From Perca fluviatilis (lineage: Eukaryota > Chordata > Actinopteri > Perciformes > Percidae), in assembly GCF_010015445.1 (NCBI RefSeq), contig NC_053126.1:12582669-12646668 (forward strand): 64,000 nt of DNA, given 5' to 3'. Positions 42,680-54,310 of the stretch are shown here, one piece after another. A model generated the notes under the pieces. It was not told the origin of the DNA. It saw only the letters and a program-made list of their open reading frames with translations, and ran no database searches. The translations under genes were made by a program, and so were the position numbers. Within the stretch, counting starts at the first letter, position 1. Each line of letters opens with the position of its first letter.

Positions 42680-42845
42680 CACACAATGAAAATAGAAGAG
42701 AAGCTAAAGATTTCTGTCTGTCCAGCACAAGAGAGAAAATCTGATATAAATTAAAACCTGTATTAATATTTTGATATTAATACTTGATATGTATCTTGAT
42801 TAATACTTTGATAATAATTAATATTAATACTTTGATGTTAAAAGA

Positions 42846-43150
42846 GTTGCTCATAGTGATGAACCTGCGGAGAATTATCACCGAACTCCGCAGTTTCAAT
42901 TTGAGCGGCTTTAAGCTTATTGTTTTGTTTTTATGCCCTATGACTTTGTTGTTTTGGTTGACTCTCACTGCTCTCATCAGGGTTGTTTTCAGCAAAAAAA
43001 CTCCAATTAACTCACTGTACACTACCTGCCCAGCCGCACCAGACAGTAGACACAGTTAGCAACTAGCTAGTGAACATGGAGCATTTAGCCACTAAAGAGC
43101 TAGATCTTTCTCTCAGGAGTTAGTGGAGACCAAAAATAGAGCTACAGTAC
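42846..43150. repeat. Possible fragment of a non-autonomous DNA element
   Basis: The GAGCATTTAGC, AGCTAAAGAGCTAGA-like and TCAGGAGTTAGTGGAGACCA blocks resemble an abundant fish repeat. No ends or target duplication were found, so this is tentative. Confidence 0.35.
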
Positions 43151-43354
43151 AGTAAAATGACAACGCAAGCCAAAATAATGACAATGTAGCTCCGTATCTG
43201 TGCTGAATAAGAAAACCAATTTCTAACAAGTTCACCATATCAACTTTATATCAATCAATTTTATTTTTCACATAATGTCATTTTATGTGAATGTGTTTGC
43301 CGCTGTTTCCCACAAGTGACTATGAAAATAAGTTATTGCAGGTGTGTTATTGCA

Positions 43355-43690
43355 AGTGTTAATTTAACAATTAATTGATTGATTGGTCTATTAAAAACAA
43401 AAAATTATAATCAAGATAGTTGTAAAATGTAAAATTGTAAAAAAAAAAATTTAAAATATAGCAAAATTTTGGGAATTTCTCCTTTTGTTTGTCATATATA
43501 TGTTATATAAACTGAATTAGCATTTTGGACTGTTGGTCAGACAAAACAAGACAACATCAACTTCAGTTCTAGGAAATTCTGAGAGGCATTTTTTACCAAT
43601 TTGTGGCACATTACAGACTAAATTATTAACTGATTTATCGAAAACATAGATTAATTGATAATGAAAATAATTGTTAGTTGCAGCCTTATA
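43355..43690 (-). repeat. ATTATCGATTAATCTG family, copy 3
   Basis: On the minus strand it begins GGCTGCAACTAACAATTATT, followed by ATTATCAATTAATCTATG, then TCAGTTAATAATTTAG and an AAACTGAATTAG-type interior. The right end is undefined. Confidence 0.55.
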
Positions 43691-44024
43691 TTAATAGTAA
43701 CTATCACAGTATCACACATGCTGCCAAATGGCTTTTTTGACAGTTGTTACACTTTTCAGAAGTGATATTTTTGTATGCAATTAAAAGAGAAGACGAAAAG
43801 CAACTACAAGATGTTGCTTCCTGGTGAACTCATAACTAGATTTACAATAAGAGATCAAAAACATTAGCTCAATCTGAAATAAGAAATGAAAAAAAAAAAT
43901 GCTTGACTGCAAATGCAAATCATAAGAATAGTGTTATTTAGCACTTCAAGGTAATCAAGTAATGCAATTGAATTGATCAGATGAGAGTTTTATGAATAAT
44001 TTATAGACCTACAGTACAGTGTAC

Positions 44025-44028
<4 letters not shown>

Positions 44029-44100
<72 letters not shown>
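44029..44100. repeat. (GT)n microsatellite
   Basis: 72 bp of uninterrupted GT. Confidence 0.98.
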
Positions 44101-44102
<2 letters not shown>

Positions 44103-44273
44103 AAACTCTGCACATACCCCTGCACTTGTGTATGTGTGTGTAACCGCAGACAGGCTGGTAAACAGTGCATGTTTGTGGGCAGACAGCAGCCAGGGAGCTG
44201 ACCTATTCCTCAGACTGGAGGCGGAGGCAGCTCGTGATTAATGTCACCTCCAGGGAGGGACCACAGGAGAGAA

Positions 44274-44303
44274 GGGTAGGGAGGGGAGGGGAGGGGAGGG
44301 AGG
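44274..44303. repeat. GGGGA array, potential G-quadruplex
   Basis: Six consecutive G-runs of three or four separated by one or two bases (GGGTAGGGAGGGGAGGGG and on). This satisfies the G3+N1-7 quadruplex rule on the + strand. Confidence 0.85.
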
Positions 44304-44817
44304 AAGACATGTAGCAGGTTTTTTGCTCCATTTCAGTCCAGAAACAACATCCCCCTTTCGCCTTGTGAGTGTTGATATTCAAAAATGGCGAAGAGGTGTC
44401 ACGTAGCAGCTTTTGCTCCTGTGAAAGTGAGTCACAACCTGTTGACTTGTTTACTGTAATAAGGCTTTTGCTCGTTGATGCATCATTCACCTTGACCCTT
44501 CGCAGCATGCCCACACTTGCAGGTGCTGAGAGGTCTTACAGCAAAGTGTGACATTTGGCTCAAACTGCAAAGATACCAGATAGACAGCAGATGGGTTTCT
44601 TCTTCTTTCTCTGTATGTGTTTAAACACACACAGTACGTGAAGCTTGTTTACATGCAATATTCACAACTAACACTGGCCAATTAACCAACTCATTTTTAA
44701 ATCAAATACCACAGTTTACCCTTGTGAAAAGGCTGTCTTTCTCCCTTTTCACTAGCCTCTGTTCCCAAAATGAACAATGTTTTGTGTCTGCTTAATCCTT
44801 AATTTAATTTCAAAATC
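44304..44817. other. anonymous intronic DNA
   Basis: Nothing recognised. Confidence 0.5.
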
Positions 44818-45316
44818 CTTTTTCAGTCCCGATACCGATGCCTGGGCTTTGTGTATCTGTCGATACCCGATACCGATACCTTTGCTGAATTAATAATACA
44901 CTGTATACCTTCCACCTTATACCTTCCTTCCACCATGTGGAAGAGACTAAAGGCACCAGACTTTCCTAACTAAACATTACTGTCCTAACTAAGACAAAAT
45001 AACATAAATGTAACATATTGAATTCTTATTTATTTGTTTCAAAAAACAATCGTGCATTCAAATCGAAAAAATAGAATGTAATCAAACTTCTTAAAATAAA
45101 TTAAAATAAATAAAATGTAGCAGTAGAAACAAAAAAGTGAATACTCTTCCAGCATGCTACACACATGCTGCTGACGAATAACATAGGATGTGGTGCGATG
45201 GAGAAAAAAAAAAAAAAAAACTGGATCATCCCGTGGATCTGTTTATCCCCTATCCAGCTATTTTGTCAATATCGGGGCCGATATCCGATCTTAATATCGG
45301 ATCGGTGCACCCCTAG
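44818..45316. mobile_element. hAT-type element, copy B (left end lost)
   Basis: Starts inside the family at TTTTTCAGTCCCGATACCG, matching copy A from about 18106, follows it closely to about 45110, and then skips most of the interior. It rejoins at AACTGGATC and ends in the intact right terminus CGGATCGGTGCACCCCTA (45316). The left terminus and hence any target duplication are gone. Confidence 0.88.
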
Positions 45317-45960
45317 GTGGTGGTAGATCAGCTGTTCACCCGCTTAATCAAGGAGAGTACATACAGGTGTGCCTGATTAGGTCCTTTCAACAGGGAGGGG
45401 CTGAGCACTCCTAAGGTGTAGAAAAATAAGTAAGGTAGTTATGCAGTGAATGACATTTTTATAATATTTTGGTTGCCTTTTGTTGTGGGTGCACATACAT
45501 GTATAAATAGTAATGGCAGCAGTAACTGTTCTATCTAAATGTAATGGTATTTTCTGATAAAGAGTGTTAAGGTTGCTCTTTTAGTTTAGCTCAGAGAATA
45601 TTCAGGTGTGCAGGTGGTAGGGTCCAATTTGGTGAGGCTGAGCGGTTAAAAGGGCTTTCAGAAGAAGGAGCAAATAGAAAGGACATGGCAGCTTACTGTG
45701 AGGTTGCAGGTTTATCTGTTAGTTAGTTTGCTTCCGTTTTAATTTCGGTTTTTTTGTATATCCAGGATTTCAGTTTGGTGCCCTTTTGTCTGAGTTTGAT
45801 TTATTGTTTTGTAATAAACACACCAGTTTTTGCATGTATCCAGGATCCTGTCCAGCTTTCTCAAAACGCCCCGCCACCTCATCGGCCTTGGCATAAGGTG
45901 GGGGTTTGACAACCCTCAAGACAAAACCTGTTTCATGCTGCATCCAATAAGTCAAAACAT
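45317..45960. other. anonymous sequence with weak LTR-like look
   Basis: A TATAAATAG box at about 45501 is followed 300 bp later by TTGTAATAAACACACC, the promoter-then-polyadenylation order of an LTR. No TG/CA ends, primer-binding site or duplication were found, so this is a weak suspicion. Confidence 0.25.
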
Positions 45961-46910
45961 TTCAACTCAACGGTCACTTACTCCCTTGTTTAGGAGCTTT
46001 TGACCATATAACATCCTCATCCTCACTTTTAGAACTTCTCATGCATGTTGACTGAAAATTGACATTTAAGTCTTGACTCTCTCTTGACTCTCGACTCAAG
46101 GTCCACTTACATGCTTGTTGTGCAGCTTTTAACTTTATGCAAATTATGAACATCTACAGTTCCATAGCAACCACGCAAACTCAATCTGCTGATGAGGAAC
46201 CTGCGATAAGGTCAAAATAATCACAGTTCACGTTACATGTGGTTATTTGATATGTTTACTGCATGTAATTGGTTGTAATTTGATATGCTCATTTTTAAAT
46301 GTTGGTAAGAGCTGCTTTAAGGTTTGGAAAGAAAAAACATGATCATCGCAGTCAAACGTAACCAATATTGACTGTTGGTAGGAAAAGGGAATGCAATGTA
46401 TTGCCCATCTTATCCTCCACCCCCAGGCGTTTTCCTGTGCTATACCCACTTCACAGTACTTCTGCCTTTGCTCATTAGAGATAAAAGATCATAATTCTTA
46501 CAGCCACAAAAAAATCCTTGCCCAGCAAATGTAAACACAGGTGAACGAATGACCAATGCTTTTGCAATTTTTCCTGTGAGGATAGTCTCACTGTATCATC
46601 AACAAATAGAAAACCAGAGTTGTTCAGCTAAATCTACAGCCAAAAAAGGGCAACGAATTTTCTCCATGAGGCGCCAGGGGTGAGATGCCATGCTGAGGTC
46701 TCTGTCTGCCTCTGTCTATCTAACAAAGCCAGTTAGTGCTGCTCCACTGGGGATGTCACCTCACAGGTCTTTCCTCCTCTCCTGTCTTCCTTCCTTACCC
46801 TTCCTCCCTCCTGTCCTTACTGCCTGGCTCATCAAGCACTTATGTAATGCTCTATTTGAGAAAACAAATGTCTCAAGGCCTATGGCTGAGTCCCCTGGGT
46901 GGCTTTAGGT
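45961..46910. other. anonymous intronic DNA
   Basis: Nothing recognised. Confidence 0.5.
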
Positions 46911-46913
46911 GTG

Positions 46914-46948
<35 letters not shown>

Positions 46949-46992
46949 GCGTGTGCGTGTGTGTGTGCGTCGTGCGTGCGTGTGCGTGCGTG
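46911..46992. repeat. Imperfect (GT)n/(GC)n repeat
   Basis: GT array with GCGT interruptions. Confidence 0.93.
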
Positions 46993-47539
46993 CTTAAGGT
47001 CCTCTCATATGACTCAAGACTCTCGCCTGAGAACAGCCACAATCTGCGTCCCACTTTATAGTCTCAGCACAGTGACACATCTGCCAAATGCAAAATTACT
47101 GACTTGCCCCATTTTAGAGAAAGAAAAAACTGAGACGACCGCATTTACATGACCTGTGCTGTCCTACTATGCTCTTTTTTTTTCCTTGACAGAAATTAAG
47201 GATGGCATCTACGGCATCGACAAAACGTGAGAACAAATTCTTCAAGAAGATGAAACATGTTCAGGCACATCTCTCTTTCTCTTTCTGTCTCCTAATTAAT
47301 TAGGAGAAATACCAACTTAGACGTACTTCAGACGGCGCCGCTGGTTAGGATTCATTTCTATACAGTTCAGAGATGAGATTGCAGTGACTTGAAACTTGCT
47401 TTGGTCTAGTAATCCATTCAATGAAACTCTTTGTTGCTTTTATTTTTTGCCATGCAGCACATACCACTTTTATTATACAGAAGTAGTCTTCTTTATCTTT
47501 CTTAGAAAAGGCTTCACAGCTACGGTATGCTAGCAGCTC
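46993..47539. other. anonymous intronic DNA with a cryptic exon-like spot
   Basis: At 47193-47226 a 34-base segment sits between a strong acceptor (TTTTTTTTTCCTTGACAG) and a GTGAGA donor. One frame reads EIKDGIYGIDK. I do not recognise the peptide, and 34 bases would shift the prkca frame. Confidence 0.3.
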
Positions 47540-47935
47540 TGTGAGGCTGTAATAAGGAACAGCGGTGGTTTGAGCTTAATGCTATCAGCTGATGTTGATA
47601 TGCTCATAATGACAATTCTATAATGCTGATGCTAGGCAGGTATAATGTTTTTCATGTTTACCATCTTCATCCTCATAATCATGTTACCCTGCTAACATTG
47701 GCTAATTAGCCTTAAAGACAAAGTACAGCTTGTGTTTTGCAGGTATTTGGTCATAAATCAAAGTATTGGACACATTTAAAATTTAACCTAATGATGATGC
47801 TACATCAATGCCTGTGCTAAAGTTCCTCCCAATCCATCCAGTAGTTATTTAATAGATATTTACTCAAACACACAAATGTCAACCTCATGGTGGCGCTAGA
47901 GGAAAAGTCAGAGGATCACCAAAACTGTTAAGCTA
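47540..47935 (+). repeat. Teleost interspersed repeat, copy 3
   Basis: Same block order as 12475: GATATGCTCATAATGACA, AGGCAGGTATAATGTTTTTC, AGTACAGCTTG, TTTTGCAGGTATTTGGTCATA and CATGGTGGCGCTAGAGGAAA, ending CAGAGGATCACC. Confidence 0.75.
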
Positions 47936-48341
47936 CATTGTCTGGGAAAAGAAATACGCAATGCGATTTTACATATCAACTTTTGCAAAAAAATCTTTAT
48001 ATAAAAAATAAATATATTGCAATTAATGGCAAACCTATGGCCATAGTGTGGACACAAATGATGATCAGTTCAACCCAAGAGTGAGCTTTTTTTATTTATT
48101 GTTTTCCAATAAGAAATTTTAAATAAATACATAAATTCATTCATTTTCCCTCTCTGTCAATCCTTTTTCCTCTTGCTCTGTCCGGTGTGAACGTGCTCAT
48201 GCAGGCCTATGTCGCACCTAGTCGTGCTCCAGTCTCCAGCAGCGACGACAGGAGGGACCTCCCCTCCTAACCGTTACTGGGAGTGACTCATTCTCACTCA
48301 CTTTTTGATAACACACCGAGCAGTTAGGGATGCTCCACAAG

Positions 48342-48346
<5 letters not shown>
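47936..48346. other. anonymous intronic DNA
   Basis: Nothing recognised. Confidence 0.5.

Positions 48347-48399
<53 letters not shown>
48347..48399. repeat. (AC)n microsatellite
   Basis: 53 bp AC repeat. Confidence 0.97.
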
Positions 48400-48403
<4 letters not shown>

Positions 48404-49355
48404 GAATCCCAGCCGTGTCAGGAGTGGGAGGACATCAGTGGGACACCTTACACCATACATGAATTTTAACTGCATGCTCCCTACTCTCTAATTGATCTCT
48501 CTTTTTTTTTTTGGTCCTTTTTTTTCCCTCACTTCATAGCTATCATTTCTTACACCCTTTCCTCTCATGTGGTTTCTCTCTTTTCTGCTCATTTTCCTTC
48601 CCTGTTCTCCCTCTCTGTGTCTTCCACCACACCGCCCTCCTGCCTCTATCTCTGTAAGCACAGAAGCCCTGTGGCCTCATTAAGCTGTCACTGATCCCTC
48701 ATGCCGTGGCCGAGCCCGTCGGATCATTAGTCAGCCCTGCTTGAGACGCCCAGCCTGACAAGAATAGATCAGCCCAAAACCCCCAGACCTCTAATATTCT
48801 CTAAATGTCTTGAACACAATCTAGTCAGCGCAGGCGCCTTATCAAATGATCGATCATTTCAGCCACAGCATATTAAAACTGATGTGTGAAATATTCATGC
48901 ATTCACACAAGGGCTGTGTAATTGGACGTTTGTCTCGCGAGTGGGTGGATTATGTGTCATGTGTAAGGATAAGTATTTCTATACTATATTCTTATGGCCT
49001 CATTATTTTCTATCATCTAAATGTCACCACAGGTTATCCCCTCATGCATCTCATTGGAGGGTTGTGCAGCCGAACGAGACTGTGAGTGCATATCGTAAAT
49101 GGGAACATCTATACTGGATTTTAGTTCATTATAATAAACATTAAGCTGTTAAAAGGTCAGAGCAGAGCTGCATTATAATGGCAAATTGATAATATTCTCA
49201 TTCTCTATATTGTGATTATGATTTGTAATGTCATTGCAAGAACTGATGTTTAGTTAAACAGCTTAGAAACGGTGTTCTCCTCAGGAAATTACATATTTGT
49301 GTCACATATTTATTAATTTTCAAATAAAAGCCAAAGGAATATCTGTGAAAAACGC
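48400..49355. other. anonymous intronic DNA
   Basis: No exon. 48650-48960 is repeat-free, less AT-rich, with TCATTAAGC, GATCATTAGTC and ATCGATCATTT sites: the best-looking candidate for conserved non-coding sequence in the downstream intron, judged only by texture. Confidence 0.45.
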
Positions 49356-49480
49356 GTTATTTTCATTATTGATAAATCTGACGACTCTTTTCTCAATTAA
49401 TCAATTCCCTATTCTCTATAAAACATCAGAAGCGAGTGAAAATACCCACAAATAGCAGACATTTGAATGCAGGACTTTTA
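49356..49480 (+). repeat. ATTATCGATTAATCTG family, copy 4 (short)
   Basis: TTTTCATTATTGATAAATCT, TCAATTAATCAATTCC and TAAAACATCAGAA in family order. Confidence 0.5.
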
Positions 49481-50373
49481 CTCGTGGTATTTTACTTAAG
49501 GAAAAGGTCTGAAAGTTTTCTTCTAACACTGATCATTTCTATAGTGAATTTGTGGAGTGAAAGTCATTTTGTGGCACACAACTTATTTTGTGCAGTGTTT
49601 GTGTTTGTGAGAAAGCTGCAGGACCTCAAATGTGTAGTAATTATTTTGTATAGGCAAATAATAAATAATCATCCTAATCAGTTTTGATTTAGAGCTATAC
49701 CTCTCAGGAAAACTTAGCATCCAAATGACAGACAATCATTATCGTTAACTAATAACGTCTTCACATTGAGCTTCACCAGAAGAATTTCTCCTCCAACAAT
49801 AGGCCACTAATTACTTTTATAAAAAAAATGTGTTTCTCCATCTTCACTTTGGTTTTCCTTACAAGTATGCACTTTTAGTGTAACTGATTATGAGCGGTCA
49901 CATGTACTGAAACAGACACACTTGATGCAGGAGGATTAAAAGTGCAGTTAAAGCTTATATGTTTAATTCTAGTGAATTGCACAGCCGCAGGTCAGAGGTC
50001 GACCTTATCTAAGACCCACACATCTCATATCATCAGTGACATGTCCCTCCGTCTAATCATGAGAGTGTAGTACGTATGGATAAGCCATACGAGGATGTTC
50101 CCATATCACTGACAACTTGTGGATTACCAGCCCACTGACAGGACAGCTGTTGATCTTTTGGCCTCATCCTTTTGCTGCATAACCTTTCAATGATCTGAAA
50201 GCTTTCAGTCAACAAATACTGTCAGGGCCTTCAGTTGGACAGAGCAAGTGAATTTGTAAACAAGGCCAGTGGCAGGAGGAAAGCTGCATATTCAGCACGA
50301 GAAAACACAGACGAAGAGCAGCTGCGTTGCTTATGTAATTGCAGAGTCGTAAATAGTGACGGTCACACGTTTT

Positions 50374-50375
<2 letters not shown>
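49481..50375. other. anonymous intronic DNA
   Basis: Nothing recognised. Confidence 0.5.
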
Positions 50376-50410
<35 letters not shown>

Positions 50411-50508
50411 AAGTGGCACATTGGTAATCGTGTGCTGTTTGGACGCTGGACAGAAGCATCAGGGGCCAAAGTGGTCTCTCTGCCAGCTACAGGGCATCTG
50501 ACATAATC

Positions 50509-50574
<66 letters not shown>
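50376..50574. repeat. Two (AC)n microsatellites
   Basis: AC repeats at 50376-50407 and 50511-50574, same orientation, with a 103-bp spacer. Confidence 0.97.
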
Positions 50575-50575
<1 letters not shown>

Positions 50576-51427
50576 CCTGAATGTCAGAGAGTTTAGGACA
50601 CCTAGCATCACACACAGAGGCATGTAGCAGAAGGACAGAGGACACCAGATCATCCGTTCGCATATTTAGATGACACACACACCTTTAACTGAAATTTGAA
50701 TTCTCCTCACTTTATTTGTAAGGAAATATAAATTATAATAAAATTACTATTATGCAGATGTTTATATTTTGGGCAAATTTGTTTTGGGCATCTAATATTA
50801 CTGTAGCTAGCCTCTGAGGGTTTCCCATGGCAGTAGGGAACATTGCTTGGTAAGTGTTGCTAGGAGATGTGGTGGGCTGCTAGCCGGATGCATAATAGCC
50901 CTGTGTAGCCTGATAATGCTAATGTTAATGCCCCCCTCATTTTTTTAAGCTCACATAGCATTGGTTATGAACTGTTAACAATTTAATCTGTCTGTCCCTT
51001 TACAACATTCTACATTTGGTAGGACTCATCGTCCTGTCACGTTTGGTATCCCATTCTGAAAGTGGAAGCTATCAAGCTAGGCTAACTACCTTTCTCTCCC
51101 AAAGTTACTTGGGGAGCGTATCCATGCTCCCAGGGTTCTTTGTTCCCCAGCTCATTAAGGAGATCTTTCAAAGGGCTTTATGTTCTCAGCAATGTTTTCC
51201 CATGTTTGTTTCCTTGGGTCAATTTGATGAAATCATCCACGTACAGCTAAAAGCCTACTAATGTTATACTAAACCCAAGCCCTCAAATTTGCAGATTTAG
51301 ATATCTCCACAGTGGCTGAACACTTTGTTCTTTTGCAATTTTAATTTACCAATCTCCTACAATGTTAGTTTATATCAAGAACATAGGACCCTGGGAACAT
51401 AGGGAGGACCCTCTACTTGGAGCATTA
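50575..51427. other. anonymous intronic DNA
   Basis: Nothing recognised. Confidence 0.5.
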
Positions 51428-51476
51428 ATCAGAATCAGAAATACTTTAATAATCCCAGGGGGAAATTATTATTGTT
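51428..51476. repeat. Short fragment of a common fish repeat
   Basis: CAGAATCAGAAATACTTTAA followed by ATCCCAGGGGGAAATT matches a motif (AGAATCAGAAATACTTTATT, ATCCC..GGGAAA) that recurs throughout teleost genomes. Only about 50 bases are present. Confidence 0.55.
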
Positions 51477-53254
51477 ACAAACTCCAGATATACAAAACAA
51501 CATATATTATCCAGACAACATATATATTATCACTGTTTCCCACTACATGTTTCTTTTTATTCATGTTCTGTCAAAACCCACTGAGGTCATCGGCAGCTCA
51601 CACACTCAGTGTTGTGCTCTTCCCACATTATAGAGACTCAAAGTGAAACAGAAGTAAAAAACAAAAAGGCTCATTCAAAATCCCACTGAAGAACTACTTT
51701 AATAATTAGATCTTTAATTTCTTATTTACTACTCTTCTGTACAAACACATCACTGGAAAATATTGTTGGTATTTAACAGTAATAATATATGATATATGTT
51801 GGCATTTTAATTAAAGTGAGTATATCCTTCCTGCTGTACTTAAGACGATAATGATCACACAAAATGAATCAAACAACATCCCATACGTCCTCCATACACA
51901 TTATTGTGACAGATGGCTGCTGAGGATTACCATGTGTGTAATTACATCCCATGCTGCCATTGGCTTTAGTTATCTATCTCTCTTACTGTATTTACTCCAT
52001 TGGCTGGATGTGGATCCTTCAATTTCCTGGGTTTGTTTTATTGTTGATGTCACACTTCCTATAAGCACTTGTGTAAAGCTGTGCTCATCATCGCAGAAGA
52101 TGGAGGATTCATCAAAGAGATGATGATTGTCGAATCCTGTGGGTGCTGATCGTAATTTGAAGGATGTGTAAAGTATCAGGAGCTTAATGATGCTTTCAGT
52201 GCAGAAGGGGTTTAGTGTTTTTCAAGTGTATGTTTAGTTTGGTCATAGCAGAGTGTACAGTATGTTGCTCTGAGTTCTTCTCAAAATCAACAGGTCATTT
52301 GACTTTGAGTGACAGAAATAATATTATTGTTTTAGTTACCTGATGCCTACAGAATATGGAAAACAGTACAGTGTGTTGTGTTACGGTTTGTCTTCAGTGT
52401 TTATATCATGCATTGGTTAAATATAGTTTCCATGTGTGTTTGAGAGAGAGAGAGCTGGCCACCTGGGGCCTGTCCTCCTTGGTTTCTGTGGCAATGTCGC
52501 AGTGATTTACGTGCAGGTATGTTAACAGCCAGTTGTCCGATTCTCTTGCAAGTCAAAGCTTTAATAAACACACCAGGGAACTGGGGGTAAAATGGGAACA
52601 GCTGCAAAGCACTGTGGGGAATGCAGGTGATATATGACCTGAAAAGTTTTGTTGTTTTCCCTTTTTCTTAAACTTTTATGGCAGTGGTAATAGCTTGCTT
52701 CATAAAACTGCCTCATGTGAAAATCAGATTGTGTAAGTACAGTAAAACAACATGTGTAAATATTCACTGTTAACTTAGATGGAAGTGTCGGCAGCAAACA
52801 GGAAAAGGGAGAATGAACATTTATGTCAGCTTCTTAACTCGTTACTTTTTAGCTCTACAGGCTCGCTGAACTTTGTCTTGTTTTTGCACAATGTTTTAAT
52901 ATATAGTTAATTTAATAGTTGCTAATTTAACATATTTGTAGTCCCTGATAAGAGAGAAAGCAGGAGTGACACTGATCCTTTGCAGGATTGCTGAGACCTA
53001 CAGACACCTTTGTTACATACGTATCTCTTCTGTAATTGGTTCAATATTTTAAATCGTTTTACTCCTATTCATCCAGGACAATTTTACTGAGAGCAATATT
53101 CTATTTCCCACTACAACCACTTCAGTCGTGAGCAAAGGAGGAAGTTAGCTAATGTTATTGTGGAGCCACAAAGTCTGCAGAGGGAGGAGGTCGGGGTAGA
53201 TGGATGGGTCAACAAAACATTGGACACATTTCAGCTGTTTCCTACCTAGGGCCA
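51477..53254. other. anonymous intronic DNA
   Basis: Nothing recognised. Confidence 0.5.
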
Positions 53255-53300
53255 ACAAGGGTTTCTTTTAGTCATGACCACGGAAATTCCCTGACCTTAA

Positions 53301-54140
53301 AGGTGCAGTAGGTAAGATTGCGAAGATCCAGGATGTGAACATCAACAACTTCTCAGTCCCTCCCCCCTTTCTGCTAAATCCCCCACAAGGGAGAATGAAT
53401 GTGTGTGCATGAGCAGTGATTGACAGGCAGTCATCAACAACAGGGAGCTTTGGATTTTTGCAAATCACACTACACTACAGGCTGTAGGTGAGTACAAAGA
53501 GTCTGGCCACTCTCCATTGACAAGTGTTAACTTCCTTGAAGGCGGGTACTCTGTTGAAGTTTAAAACTATTGGATCTGCCCAGAGCCACTCTGGATCTGC
53601 CATAATCAATCGCTAACGTTTGGTTGTGACGTATGTCATGCGCGTGTGCAACAAGAGGGGAGACCATCGAGGCTTATCTTTAGCATTAGCATCGCTAGCG
53701 TTAACCTTAGCCAACTCCTTCACCACTAAAGGAGCGAGCTGGAAAATCTAACTTTTCCCGAACCCCCTGGGGAGGAGGGCCACAACATTATGGCCACCAA
53801 CAAAACTCAGCAAAGATTGTTCTTGCTCGGGCTTTAACCTCTGGATATTTGGCAGCGTTGCCACAACGGACCGAATGGCTTCGCTCGCATCTTTCTCCGC
53901 CACAACTCTAGCGCACAGCCTCAACGTCATTGTTCTCAGCCACTCCCTCTGTTTGCTGATTGGACCACCAACAATTTGGCTGGAGAAAACCCAAGACTAT
54001 ACCGCGAACCCAGACGTAGTACTGAAGGGAAATGAAAATTGAGCTTAAGTACGTAGGAGGGCGGAGCCTACTGGAACATAGGGTCAGTTTCAGCAAATAT
54101 GACAGAAAGTTAGTTTTATAAGTCTTACCTACTTGCACCT
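53301..54140. mobile_element. TTAA-flanked MITE (AGGTGCAGTAGGTAAGA ends) carrying helicase fragment
   Basis: Left end AGGTGCAGTAGGTAAGA and right end, inverted, AGGTGCAAGTAGGTAAGA; TTAA at 53297-53300 and 54141-54144. 840 bp. The minus strand contains a RecQ-like helicase remnant (53705-53930) but no transposase. The element thus looks non-autonomous, or a deletion product of a larger element that carried a helicase. Confidence 0.88.
53705..53930 (-). pseudogene. RecQ-like DNA helicase N-terminal fragment
   Basis: Starting at ATG 53930 on the minus strand, the frame reads MTLRLCARVVAEKDASEAIR and on to LKPEQEQSLLSFVGGHNVVA and LLPRGFGKS. LKPEQEQ followed by a hydrophobic stretch matches the RecQ motif 0, and LPRGFGKS matches Walker A (usually LPTGFGKS or LPTGYGKS). 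A TAG stop (53748-53750) sits where the family has Leu, but the same frame continues IFQLAPLVVKELAK, the usual sequence after Walker A. So homology spans about 75 codons with one stop, then ends near 53705. The ATP-binding lysine is kept; the DEAD box and all later motifs are absent. The family unwinds DNA using ATP; this piece cannot. Confidence 0.8.
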
Positions 54141-54310
54141 TTAACCAAGTGGTTATTATTTTAACCATGACGACTAAGCTCCCCTTACCTTAATAAAGTG
54201 GTACCCAAATCATTGTCTTTTCTTTAAACTAAACAAATTGGTTTTGTCCTTACAGCTAATTAAAACCTAACGATCGAAGTGTAAGATCAGAAAACGGTTG
54301 TGTTTTTAAA

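Larger units (their letters stand above)
53255..54310. repeat. Fish repeat with AACCATGAC/CCAAGTGGTT motifs, split by a MITE
   Basis: AGTCATGACCACGGAAATTC and CCTGACCTTAA (to 53300) on the left continue across the TTAA element as CCAAGTGGTTATTATTTTAA and CCATGACGACTAAGC (from 54145). Joined at a single TTAA the two halves read ACCTTAACCAAGTGG, the expected order of the family. Confidence 0.6.

Noticed and set aside
44540..44560. Possible prkca exon 4 end (AAGTGTGACA)
   Set aside because: The upstream sequence does not encode the GMKCD context and no GT donor follows; the match is by chance.
45317..45960. Solo LTR of a Gypsy-type element
   Set aside because: TATA and AATAAA-like signals are in a plausible order, but there are no TG/CA ends, primer-binding site or target duplication; kept only as a low-confidence note.
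46736..47152. 138-codon plus-strand frame
   Set aside because: Its middle is a GT/GC repeat and the flanks have no protein similarity I recognise.
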